Assembly (NCBI GenBank): GCA_963921195.1
Contig: OY992536.1
Span: 290,923,530-290,987,529, forward strand
Source of the DNA: Pegoplata infirma
Lineage: Eukaryota; Arthropoda; Insecta; Diptera; Anthomyiidae
Reading direction: 5' to 3'
DNA length: 64,000 nucleotides
Shown: positions 54,521-64,000 of the stretch, piece after piece
How the letters are laid out: every line of letters begins with the position of its first letter
Position numbering within the stretch: position 1 is the stretch's first letter
Translations under genes and position numbers: made by a program
Notes under the pieces: model-generated
Told to the model about the DNA's origin: nothing
The model's database searches: none
What the model saw: only the letters and a program-made list of their open reading frames with translations

Positions 54521-54724
54521 AAGTCCAGAATTCACAATATTGGTTAAATTTTGAAAAACTCCAGAAATTTTTTTTTTAATTTTCCAAGTCCCAGGCACAA
54601 ATTTTTTTCGATTTTTCTCTGCTTATTGGAGTAAAAAAATAAATTAAAAATGCTTTTAGATAAAAAAAAATTTTGATGTACCGAATTTTTTTTTTTATTA
54701 TTTTCAAAGTCCCGGACACGCACT

Positions 54725-55925
54725 GAAATCGCCTTCTTAGATGGAGTCAAGTATCTTGAAGTATATGAAGTTTAATTTCAGGCGTAATATTGAGGAACAG
54801 GTAGAAAAAACAACGATTGCTTTATATTCCTTTAAGAAGGTTATTGGAAAACAATGGGGCTTTAGCCCTAAAGTCGTTCATTGGTTTTTGAAGCAGTGGT
54901 GCGTACAATTCAGCTGTGTTGATTCATTGTCTGGTGGCCTGCTTTAGTGACAAAGGGGAACGGGGGTACAGAGAAGAGATGACGGTACAGGGAGACTTGG
55001 ATGAGGGGCATTTCGGGTAGTAGAACCTAAATAAATTTTTACAGAAATAGATTGAAGCTACACGAACAAGTGAGCTTTAAAGTCTATTTAATATAGCTGG
55101 CTCGAAGATTGCCAGATCATTGCTGTGTTTACCAGGCAGAGATGCTGGCTATAAAAGAAGTGGCTGACTGGTTGAGTTGCAATGTCGTGTCTTCAACCAC
55201 ATTCACATCGATTCTGACAGTCAAGCCGATGTCAAGTCCCTGGAGTCAAAGTTTCTGAAAACAATATCTGCCCTTAACTGCCTCACCTCTTTAAATTATA
55301 TGGCCAAGCAGTTTGACATACGACTCATTTGGGTCCCAGGCACAAACATTGCAAAGGCGATGAGCTTTCACGACTTGGAACTACTTCACCGGTTCCAACA
55401 GAAGTAGAATGTGTGTTAATCTAAGGCTTTATTTCGCGGAAGAGACTAATCAGAGAAGGGCGCATGGATGGAGGTGTGAAACTTCACGACAGATTTGGTA
55501 TTCTCTTAATCAAAAGCGCACAAGTGAGCTGATATCTCCTCCAAGAGAAAAGATTCAATGGTGGTTGCTGTTATTACCGGACACTGTCTTATATGAATGC
55601 ACGCAGAGTGGTTAAATGCGCCGTCAAATGACTTCATCCGGAGATGCATGGATAAGGAGGAGTTGGAAACTATAGAGCACTTCATCTGCTATTGTCCGGC
55701 ACTTTCTGGTCAAAGACATGCTTCAATAGGATCTAGGGAGCTGCACGATCTTTCTGATTTGTCGGATGTAAATATTTATATCTTAAGAGTTTAAAAAAAG
55801 CTCAAATTTGTATTAATGTCAAGGACTGTTAGGGAAACCTATTACGGTCGCGTGGAATCACAACGGACCTTAGAATCTATGTGTGCTTACGTAAATTGTC
55901 GGCAGCCACTTATAACCTAACCTAC
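54725..55925 (+). pseudogene. Non-LTR retrotransposon 3' half
   Basis: Plus-strand frames encode the RT end (FNFRRNIEEQVEKTTIALYS, FKKVIGKQWGFSPKVVHW), then, after an apparent deletion, RNase H parts (HIDSDSQADVKSLESK, RLIWVPGTNIAKAM). The C-terminal Cys/His tail follows (MDKEELETIEHFICYC, GSRELHDLSDLSD). Stops and shifts separate them. It closes with AACCTAACCTA as at 9950. Another member lies at 57251-57960 on the opposite strand. Confidence 0.78.
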
Positions 55926-57250
55926 TGACGAAGCTGTTCTTGCCCTGCGATCGCCGGATACTGACTCACTTCATTAGTTTCTATTCAACTGGTTGATCTC
56001 TCTGAGTTGCAAAAGTACAACAAACTGAAGTACAACTCAAGAGCTCCCATTAGAAGCTCAATCGATCAAATCGGTACCGGAAAATGTAATCCGTATCTAA
56101 CAGCTTAGCAAGTTTATAATTACGAGCTGTAGCGGACCAACAAAACAAAAAAACAATAACATTCATCGATTCATCTATGCATCATTTATCCATCTACTCA
56201 TCCATTCATATATATTGGAAGCTTTGTTGGTTATATTTAGCTTGGTACGTGCCGCTTTTTGAAAGAGAAGGTGTTCGAGAGTGCATAACGTCGTCAGCGT
56301 CGCAGTTCATCATAATAAACCACAGAGCTGTAGGCAAGATACACAAACATCAACTTACACAGTATCATAATAGAGTTTAACTACACGATTACTTTCGATT
56401 TCATTGGTTAGGAAAACCGCTTAAAGAAGAAAATTTTCAAATACAACACAAGAGCATAACAAAAGTTTTGGCTGACGATTGTTGCTAAGCTTTGTTGGAA
56501 TTATAATGGTATTGGTCTTGTTTGTTTATGGTTAATGATGTTTTAAGAAATCTCCTCAATGTAAAGACGATTGTAATAATGATTGTAATGATGATAATCC
56601 CATGCCAGCCATCCAACCAGCCAGCATCTGTTGCAGCAGGTTTTCAACATTATAACACAAACAATAATAAATAGGGAAGTTGATGGAAGTATGCTGCAAT
56701 ATATCATGTATATACATTTATTGTTGTTGCTGCTTGTTGTTGCTTGCTGTTATTGTTGCTGTTATTGTTGCTATTATTGGTTGTAAATCTTGTTTAACTT
56801 ATGATTTCATGCGGATGCTGTTCGTTGTTTGTAGTTAATTTTCACATGTAATGTATCGTATCATGTTTTTATTTGTAGGTGTAGAGAAATTAATATTGTT
56901 TCTATTACAAAAAACCATTCAATAAAATAAGATTTAAAGGTTCAAACATAATAATGCAACAAATTTTTTATTTACCACAGTGGGAAATACTTAAAACATT
57001 GGTGGAAATTAATAGGAAATTAGTGTAAATAATATTTACATTAATAATGATGGAAGCAATGGTTTTCCTAGTTGGTGGTTTAGGAAGAAAAAGGTAATGC
57101 AAAGGCACTGAACAAGACAATTTTGGTTTTTTATATTGTGGAAATAATTTATTTGATATTTAATGCTGCGAAAATATTTATATTTACAATTCGATATTTT
57201 TGATAATTTAAAAATAATTCATTACTTCTCGGTTCAGTAGGATTAAATAA
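55926..57250. other. Low-repeat intergenic stretch
   Basis: Somewhat less AT-rich than its surroundings, with no transposon ends found. It could be conserved or regulatory sequence but no coding exon is supported; the frame at 56177-56380 lacks any domain. Confidence 0.4.
56721..56780 (+). repeat. TTG/CTG-rich trinucleotide tract
   Basis: Irregular TTGTTGTTGCTGCTTGTTGT-type repeats, in no coding context. Confidence 0.7.
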
Positions 57251-57960
57251 TTACCAATTCTGGGACTTGGTGTCGAAAATTATTGAGGTTCCAAACGAGA
57301 AAGGAATTAGGGAAGTTGTCTGTGCCTCATCATATTTTGTAGGTGAGGGACCAATACCCCCAGTGGAGGTCACAGAAAACAAGTAAGAAACTTTGAATTT
57401 TGACATCCAAAAATCAGAAATATCGTGAAGTTTCCTAGATCCCAGTGAATCAACTCTCTGAATAGAAAGTGGCAGGCAAAGACAGATAAAGTGTTCGATA
57501 ATTTCCAACTCCTCTTCATCCACGCAACTCCAGCAAAAGTTATTTGACTGCACATTTAACCGCTCTTCGTGCTTTTCTATAAGACATTGTAATGACAGCA
57601 ACCACCGTCGAAATCTCTTCTATTGGAAGCGATATCAGCTTACTTTTGCGCTTCTGATTACGAGTAGGCCAAATCTGTCGTGTACTCTCCCACGCCCATC
57701 CATGTGCCCATCTCTAATTAGTCTCCCCCGCAGATTTTGCTTTCAAGTTTCTAGAGGCATACCAAAACATTCCAATTATGTTTGAACCTGTAAGGTGGTT
57801 CACAGTCTTGAAGCTCGTCGGATTTGCAATTCCCTGAACTATTTCTCTGCCCTGGGACCCATACGAGTTATATCTCATTTCAAGACGAGTGGCACCTATC
57901 ATGACAAACGCTTCCTTAGTCTGGTGCCGAAAACTATTGAGAAGTATGCTACTGCAAAAT
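57251..57960 (-). pseudogene. Non-LTR retrotransposon 3' end, second member of the 54.7-kb family
   Basis: Minus strand: LVWVPGQRNSSGNCKSDELQ (RNase H tail, about 57870) with a frame change, then CWSCVDEEELEIIEHFICLC and GSRKLHDISDFWMSKFK (57540-57400). These correspond closely to segments of 54725-55925. Degenerate. Confidence 0.7.
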
Positions 57961-57961
57961 A

Positions 57962-58545
57962 GACATGGTACAGCGTCTGGCTTATACACTTTTCACTGGT
58001 GCTATGAAAACATGCGCAGCATTGGCCCAAGAAGCCATTTTAGGACTCACACCTTTTGACATTTCCATTAGATCTACGGCAACTATAGCTACTCGTACGT
58101 TGAATAACGATGACTCTGACAATCGCAACCTGAGCAGTCACTTCAATGTCCTTTCTTTAATAGGAATTTAGAAAAACTTGGATATGCCATCGGATAGTAT
58201 AAGCTCTGAGCTGCTCTTTGCAAATAAATTTGAGCTCGTGATACGAGCAGATCAGATTGGGAAGAATGTGGGCAATTTGTGGACACTAGAAGCCTGAACT
58301 GGTATACTTACGAATCAAAAATAGCCTCTGTTGAGGCTGGTGTTTACGGTCCAAACACGCGGACTTCCGAACCCCCCAGATGGCAGACATTTAAATAGCG
58401 GATGAGCTTGCGTGCGTTACTCCTATGATCGGACCCGAACGATGTACAAGTCTGAAGGAAGGTGAGACTACGGAGCACATATTATGTAAATGTGTCGCAG
58501 AAGTTTCTCCATCCTCTGTTCTAATGTTAATTAGAGACATTAGAG
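57962..58545 (+). pseudogene. Non-LTR retrotransposon fragment (RT thumb, RNase H start, tail)
   Basis: Plus strand: VQRLAYTLFTGAMKTCAALA then ILGLTPFDISIRSTATIATR (RT thumb), SLNWYTYESKIASVEAGVYG with a damaged DGSK motif (RNase H start), and CTSLKEGETTEHILCKC (tail). Large internal deletions. It resembles the fragment entering at 63633. Confidence 0.72.
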
Positions 58546-58603
58546 TTTAATTTAAATTGTTTAAATTAATGTTGTTGCAGCTGCCGTCGTAGTTGGCTTT
58601 GGC

Positions 58604-58799
58604 CATAGAGAAACATAGAGGCGAAGGCGTCAAAAATTGAGTTGTCAAAGTACATTTTGTTTCCATGTGTTTGTTGACAAAGTACGACTTGTAAACATGT
58701 ATTGTGTGGTGAATTCACATCGACAACGTACGTGTGAGAAATTAGAAAAAGATAGCAATATTGTTTTTTCTTTCACCTTCGCCTCTATGTTTCTCTATG
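58604..58799. mobile_element. 196-bp MITE, TSD GCTTTGGC
   Basis: Exact 24-bp terminal inverted repeats beginning CATAGAGAAACATAGAGG, flanked by GCTTTGGC at 58596-58603 and 58800-58807. An 8-bp duplication fits hAT or P-type elements; the CA start is compatible with either. Confidence 0.92.
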
Positions 58800-58807
58800 G
58801 CTTTGGC

Positions 58808-59970
58808 TGAGCTGCTGCCGAATCATCTGCTCTTGTTGCTGTTGTTGAAGACGAAGTTAGTGCTGTTGTTGTTGTAGGCGTAGCCGGTGTTACTGTATCT
58901 GCTGTAGTTGCTGGTGTTGTCCACTAGAATTGGAGACAGTGCCAATAATACAGTTGGGCCAACCGATCCTGAGCAGACAGCCGTGTGTACAAACAGCTCG
59001 GAATCGAAGCGGGTGCTCGACGAGTCGACACCACATGATCTCTCCTGCACGGACGGACGAGACAACGAGCTAACTGTTGACGGAGCTCTCTTCTAGCCGG
59101 CTGTTCCTCGTAAAACAGCGTATGAACGTAACTCGCTTTGAGGTGAGTGCGGGCAAGTATTAGTACAGTATCTGTGCACTTTCACAACATACTTCCTCTC
59201 CTTCAATCTATGCCTCTTGAATTGCTTGCAGTACCGATGCGGTTGGAAGCAGAAGTATACCAGACACAACTCCGAAGTTTGATCAACAGACTTCGGAACA
59301 GCAAAAGTATACAACTAACATTCAACAAACAACATATAATGCACAATTTGATTGACAGAATGCACAGTTTGGCAATGGGACGCGTAATAACGCCAGACGA
59401 TGTCCGCACGTCACAAACACGAATGTGATTATCACGTCCAAGATGAACCGCTTCAATGAGACCAAGTCTCTATTCATTCTGAGGCAAGAGATCATCCCTA
59501 ACAATAACAAAATCATCAGGCTGTAGATCCTGCTGCGGCTGTTCCCTCTATATCTCGTATGCAGCTCCTGAAGATATTCGGCTTTCTATTCTCGACTAAG
59601 CTGATGATGCAATACTTTCACCTTCTCCCATCGGTTAATGAGAGAAAGATTCTACTTTGGCAGTTTTGGTGCGAATAACAATGGCGATCCCCTTATAAAA
59701 TGACCAGGCGCCAACGCCTGAAATCCTCTGACACTGGTGATATGGGTCGCGAATTTAGAAAACTCTCAATTGTAGTGAGCAGAGTCGAAAACTTCACAAA
59801 ATTTAACTTTTGAAAGCCTGTCAACTTTTTGAAATGAGTTTTAAAGCTCTTGACCCCCGCCATCCAGAAGCCCACTATATGTGGTGCACTTGGTGGAATG
59901 AACTTCCACTCTAACCCTTGAATTGCGTATTTCTCGCTGATATCCTTTGCAGATCGTTTAAGAAACAATG
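58808..59970 (-). pseudogene. BEL/Pao LTR retrotransposon, integrase end
   Basis: Minus strand 59968-59693 reads GLEWKFIPPSAPHIVGFWMA, KKLTGFQKLNFVKFSTLLTT and ESFLNSRPISPVSED, the C-terminal integrase region typical of BEL/Pao. In shifted frames follow DFVIVRDDLLPQNE (about 59510) and VRTSSGVITRPIAKLCIL (59409-59360), the usual end of that polyprotein. The 3' remainder down to 58808 is a Thr/Ala/Ser-rich stretch into which the MITE 58604-58799 was inserted. No LTR was delimited. Frameshifts and missing gag, protease and RT make this a dead fragment. Confidence 0.8.
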
Positions 59971-61055
59971 ATTATTCCTGCAATATTCCATCAATTTTCT
60001 CCCAACCATTCCACGGTACTATCTAAAATCATCATTAACAATTAACCCTAAACATTATTGCAATCACCCCACAATACATACTACATTAAGAAAAAAGTCA
60101 AACGGAAGTGATTGGGTCATTTGCTAATTGGAGGTGGAGAAACATAAACAATAATCAATTGTTTGTTTAACTATCCATACATGGCTGGTAAGACGGTTAA
60201 AAGAAACTTGCAACGTTGCAACATTAAGCTTGTACTAGCGCAAACAAAACAACAACAACAACGAACAAAAAAATCCCCAGCAGTTAACAACAAAATTTGT
60301 ACAGCAAATATTAAACATCATGTTGGCAGAGAAATCGATTTGTCGTCACTAACAATACACGAGGAAAAAAAAACACAAAGGAAAAAAATAATAATAATTG
60401 AAAGACCTTGACTTGAATGAAAATTACAAAAAAAAAAAAGATAGTGAAATTGATTAAAAAAATCAGTATTTATGTACTTGTACTTGCAGTATACCGTCTC
60501 AATATCAATAAAAACTATTTAAAGGTGGACATTTCATTTGAAAAATATTTGAAGGAGATGTTTTTTTATATTTTTTTTTTGGTAGACAAATCATTTGTAG
60601 TTGATGATAAGTATGATATGGATTTTCAAAATTTCTATGGTTGTGTTAAAAGTTTATCTGATTTTGTTGCTTTTATTTGGAAAGGGGAAGACAAATAATA
60701 TTTTCACTTACAACATCTCCTGATCGTATCGATGATAATGTAAAATAAAAACAATTTATTTGTTTGTTAAAGTTATTTAATACCAATAATAACAACAATT
60801 GCATCATAAAATCAATAAAATATGCAATTCAGCTTAATAGGAAAAAAAAAATGATTAAAAAAAAATAAAGTTTATATACATGATGTTTTTCGGTGCATAC
60901 AACCAATTGTAAATGATATGGAGATCTTTATTAGTGGTTAATCACAATAAAAAATGACAAGCGATTCAAACGGAACTTAAGTTTTTTCAGTATAATAATG
61001 TTTTAAGGCTGGTGTATAATTTTAAAAATGATGCAGGCCGCCACCTCAGTTTGAC
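59971..61055. other. AT-rich stretch, no gene supported
   Basis: Open frames at 60163-60411 and 60417-60698 are Lys/Gln- and Lys/Ile-rich without recognisable domains. Nothing else identified. Confidence 0.4.
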
Positions 61056-61849
61056 TATATAGGTAGAGTTTTTGTCCCAGGACAAAATACGCCACGATAC
61101 GAGTCGCAATTATCAATGGATACTTCTGAAAATTAAAACATATAGCCTCTCTTGGTCCATGATTAAACTGATTAAAATTGGACCATTTTTAGACTTGTTC
61201 GCCATATGAAAATTCCGCCCGATATTCATTTTGATCTAACTGAATTTTTGTTTAGTTCGGTTTGAGTCCATATTAATTATATATTTCTGAGAAATAATAA
61301 TTGTTGTACAAAGAGAAATTCTAAAAAAAATCAAATGACAATGCCACCCTTCCATCATCAGCACTCCTTCGATTGTCACACACTTAATGTGTGTCAGATT
61401 AAAATTAGCCATTTAAATAAAACTTTTGGACAAATTAAATATCGGAATTACACCTCTTTGTGTTGAATAACCCGTACACTCAAAATATTTTGTAGGCAAA
61501 AACAAACGAAAAACACACTTAAAACTAGTAAATAAACAATTGAAAACCATCCCAGTAATTATTCATTAGTTTTAACAACCATCAACATTTATTTTTTACT
61601 GTTGACAAAATTTTCTAAAATAAATAACATTAAACATTAAAAAATTACGGTTTCTTCATTCTTTTTTACCAACAAATTCGAAAAAAATAACCTACGAAAA
61701 CATTAAAAATTAATGATAGTTCTGTTATTTTTACCAACAAATTCCAAAAAAATAACCTACGAAAACAATAAAAATTATTGATTTCGTAGGTTATTTTTTT
61801 AAATTTTTTATTGAAATATTTTTTTAAAAATTTTAATAAAATTTTGGGG

Positions 61850-61915
61850 AATCGATCCCGCAATCAACTACATTCTGGCCAGACACTCCACCCATCGTGC
61901 CAAAGTCACTTGATA
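61850..61915 (-). other. tRNA-like module in element A copy 3
   Basis: Same as at 32490-32556, one of the A-box bases changed (GGTGGAGTG in place of GGTAGAGTG). Confidence 0.55.
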
Positions 61916-62214
61916 CAAACATGTTTTTATATTTCTATAAATAATTTTTTGATTTTTTTTTTTCTACAAAAAATAACTGACTTGTGTAGGTAAAAACTAA
62001 GGATATTTCATTAAAAAATACCAACAATTAAAAAAAAATACTTACAAAAATCATTAAAAATCAAAAGAATAATCAGTAGTTTTTACTTACAGAATAAAAA
62101 TAAATGACTTAAAAATTAACTGTTAATGAAAGTCTTTATTTTTTAGTGTGTTATTTTTGAAACAAAGGACTGAAGTAGTCATTAATAAAAACTGAACATC
62201 AAACAAATGATTTT

Positions 62215-62740
62215 ATACCCTCCAACTACAGTATGGGGGTATACTCACTTTGTCATTCCGTGTGTAACGCATCGAAATATCAGTCGGGGACCCCATAAAG
62301 TATATATATTATTGATCAGTGATCGATTCTAAGACATTCTAGCGATGTCCGTCCGTCCGTCCGTCCGTCTGTAGTTAACACGATGCAGTCCAAAATAAAA
62401 GAGCTAGGAACCTCAAGTTTGGCACAAATAAGTCTTATGTTCCTAGGCAGGTTAAGTTCGGAAATTGGCCAAATCGGACCAGGGGGAAAAAGTTCCCCCT
62501 TGAAGAACTAAACCAACCTCTAAAAAATACACGTTTTTAAATGTTTTTTTTGTATTTTTGTTAAATAAATGAAACATTTGGTATATTTACCGCGATGGGA
62601 AGGTGCTCTTAACGTGCCCCACTGACCCTATCAACTCCCCCCGCCCCCAAAAAAAAGAAACGCCTCTGTCAATTTTTTTTTTTTTTACATTTTGGAGGGT
62701 ATAATAGATTCGGCACAGCCGAATTTAACACTCTCACTTG
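62215..62740 (+). mobile_element. DINE-1-like short copy inside element A
   Basis: Begins ATACCCTCCAACTACAG with a hairpin partner, carries AAAGTATATATATT and GTCCGTCCGTCCGTCC, and ends GATTCGGCACAGCCGAAT, ACTCTCACTTG. Because the host is known, both ends of this 526-bp DINE are defined: it sits within a run of T. Confidence 0.8.
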
Positions 62741-63068
62741 TTTCTTTTAAAAACGACTAAACGGAAAACTTTTTAAATAAATTACAAACAGTTAATGACA
62801 TAATTTTTTGAGTGTATTCACCATCATTCGTGTTGTATTCATTTGGCAGAAACTTAATCAATCTTAACTTTTAACAGAGTTTTTTTTTCCCCTAACCCTT
62901 AGTAGGACTTTTCAAGTCTTGAAAAATGCCTGTAAGTTGGCAACAAATAAAAGCATTTTTCAGAAAATTTTTATTTTTTGCATTATAAAAGAGCTTACCA
63001 AATGTAGATCCAATCAGTTATGTTTTGACAGGGGACCCATAATCGAGCAAGCACTTGTTTTGTGTATT

Positions 63069-63358
63069 CCCAAGTAAAAATGTAAAGGATCAGGACTGAT
63101 CCGAAAAATGGATCGCTAAGATTAGATCAGTTTTAATCGGACGGATACAATTTCATCCGAAAAATGGGTTTATCTAATTATATAAACCCATTTTTCGGAT
63201 GACATTGTATCCGTCCGATTAAAACTGATCTAATCTTAGCGATCCATTTTTCGGATCAGTACTGATCTTTCAAGTTTCGGATCAGTACTGATCCGAGTAA
63301 GATCTTTTAAATCTCGGATAAGACGTGATATATAAAAATATATCTAAACATTTTTACT
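63069..63358. mobile_element. Palindromic element with CCCGAGTAAAAATG ends
   Basis: Ends CCCAAGTAAAAATG and, inverted, CCCGAGTAAAAATG. The core 63088-63267 is a hairpin with 86-bp arms (two mismatches) around CTAATTAT; a GGATCAGTACTGATCC motif follows on the right. Confidence 0.75.
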
Positions 63359-63632
63359 CGGGTTTTTTTAGTGTTTTTTTATTAAATGTATTTAGTGTTT
63401 TTTTATTAATATGCCGGCGATACACCTTTCGGGAGAAACTGTCACCCGACGGCAATACATTCCGGCGATACGAAAACGATTCGTCTTGGCGATATAAGGG
63501 CAATATCGCCAGATAATAGTATAAACGAAAAAAAAAATAGATTTGTATGTATCGCCGTAATATCACCAAAATTATAAACCGGCGATATAGCTATATCGAT
63601 GCTGACTATACCATGCTGACTCAATCAAACGA

Positions 63633-64000
63633 GTGAATAGAATTGCGTTGTTAAGTATTACAGGCGCAATGAAGACAACATCAACCGAGGCTTTAGAAGT
63701 GCTTCTGGATATGACACCGCTTGATCTTTTCATTAAGGAAAATGCAAAAATTGACTTAAATAGACTAGTTCAAACGGGATCTTTGAAAAACAGACAGGTT
63801 CGACACACGAAGATTATCGGTAGTTTTGAACGGAGTACAAGAACGGATTATGATATCCCACATAACGTTACTGATGGTAGACTGAAAATTGTGATTCCTT
63901 CACTAGATGATTGGCTTAATAGTAGAGTAAAACTTCAACAAATTAACGTGTTTACGGATGGTTCCAAAATGTCGACAGGCACCGGTACACATTGGGAACT
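63633..64000 (+). pseudogene. Non-LTR retrotransposon fragment running off the window
   Basis: One open frame from about 63633 to the edge: RIALLSITGAMKTTSTEALE then VLLDMTPLDLFIKENAK (RT thumb), and INVFTDGSKMSTGTGTHWE, the start of RNase H with its catalytic Asp in TDGSK. It shows no stop over about 120 codons, so it is better preserved than the other LINE copies here, but it has no RT active site in view. Confidence 0.78.

Larger units (their letters stand above)
61477..62814 (-). mobile_element. TA-type TIR element A, copy 3, with nested DINE
   Basis: Reverse-oriented, TA-flanked (61475-61476 and 62815-62816). Sequence agrees closely with copies 1 and 2 except for a DINE-like insertion (62215-62740) in a T-run. 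The tRNA-like module is at 61850-61915. It provides the empty site for element B. Confidence 0.88.
61056..63055 (+). mobile_element. Degenerate DINE-1-like family 2 repeat split by element A copy 3
   Basis: The left part (61056-61476) has CGATACGAGTCGCAATTATC and the family body; the right part (62815-63055) has GTTGGCAACAA and TAGATCCAATC-type 3' sequence matching 3640-3750. Confidence 0.5.

Noticed and set aside
58823..59314. Short frames suggesting a host Ser/Thr-rich protein
   Set aside because: Located directly after a BEL/Pao integrase end, with inconsistent frames and no splice sites; taken as element remainder.
60163..60698. Two consecutive open frames of 82 and 93 codons on the plus strand
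   Set aside because: Lys/Gln- and Lys/Ile-rich composition, no domain, no splice context; expected by chance in AT-rich DNA.

Overview
The window is AT-rich nuclear DNA of an insect, most likely a higher fly. Genes are split into many exons with GT-AG introns of up to about 10 kb. Dispersed repeats built like the Drosophila INE-1/DINE-1 Helentron family occur throughout. Fragments of non-LTR retrotransposons, hAT, Tc1/mariner-like and Harbinger-like elements fill almost everything else. A calyptrate fly such as a blowfly is plausible from this repeat style, but that is inference; no species marker was read.

Two host genes are supported, placed tail to tail with 729 bp between their stop codons. 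On the plus strand, six exons from 12203 to 26776 encode nearly all of a class B scavenger receptor (CD36/SR-B family): 572 residues, complete except for a short N-terminal exon. On the minus strand, exons at 39358-38440, 27821-27734 and 27673-27506 encode a chymotrypsin-fold serine protease with an intact catalytic triad. A further exon at 48228-48111 encodes a signal-peptide-like N-terminus and fits the next exon in splice phase, giving a complete 430-residue protein. The protease carries an unusual charged insertion of about 115 residues and lacks the Asp that gives trypsin specificity.

The remainder is a layered record of transposon insertions, much of which can be dated relatively because elements sit inside one another. 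Six elements have 8-bp target duplications typical of hAT (10282-11797, 10463-10985, 14732-15231, 36672-37905, 46412-47593, 51331-53100); a 196-bp one (58604-58799) also has 8 bp. A group of terminal-inverted-repeat elements beginning CACTC or similar duplicates TA and is nested up to three deep; for several the empty site can be read in another copy of the host repeat. Three element families of this kind carry a tRNA-like Pol III promoter module inside.

Region by region: 1-3.8 kb DINE-like repeats; 3.8-7.1 kb T-rich DNA and a fold-back element holding a perfect 64-bp-arm palindrome; 8-10 kb LINE fragments; 10.3-11.8 kb nested hAT elements; 12.2-26.8 kb the scavenger receptor with transposon-filled introns; 27.5-48.2 kb the protease, likewise; 49.6-54.5 kb DINE, hAT and fold-back repeats; 54.7-60 kb LINE and BEL/Pao fragments; 60-64 kb sparse DNA, a TA-element with a nested DINE, a palindrome, and the start of another LINE fragment running off the edge. 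No rRNA, CRISPR array or intact functional tRNA was found.
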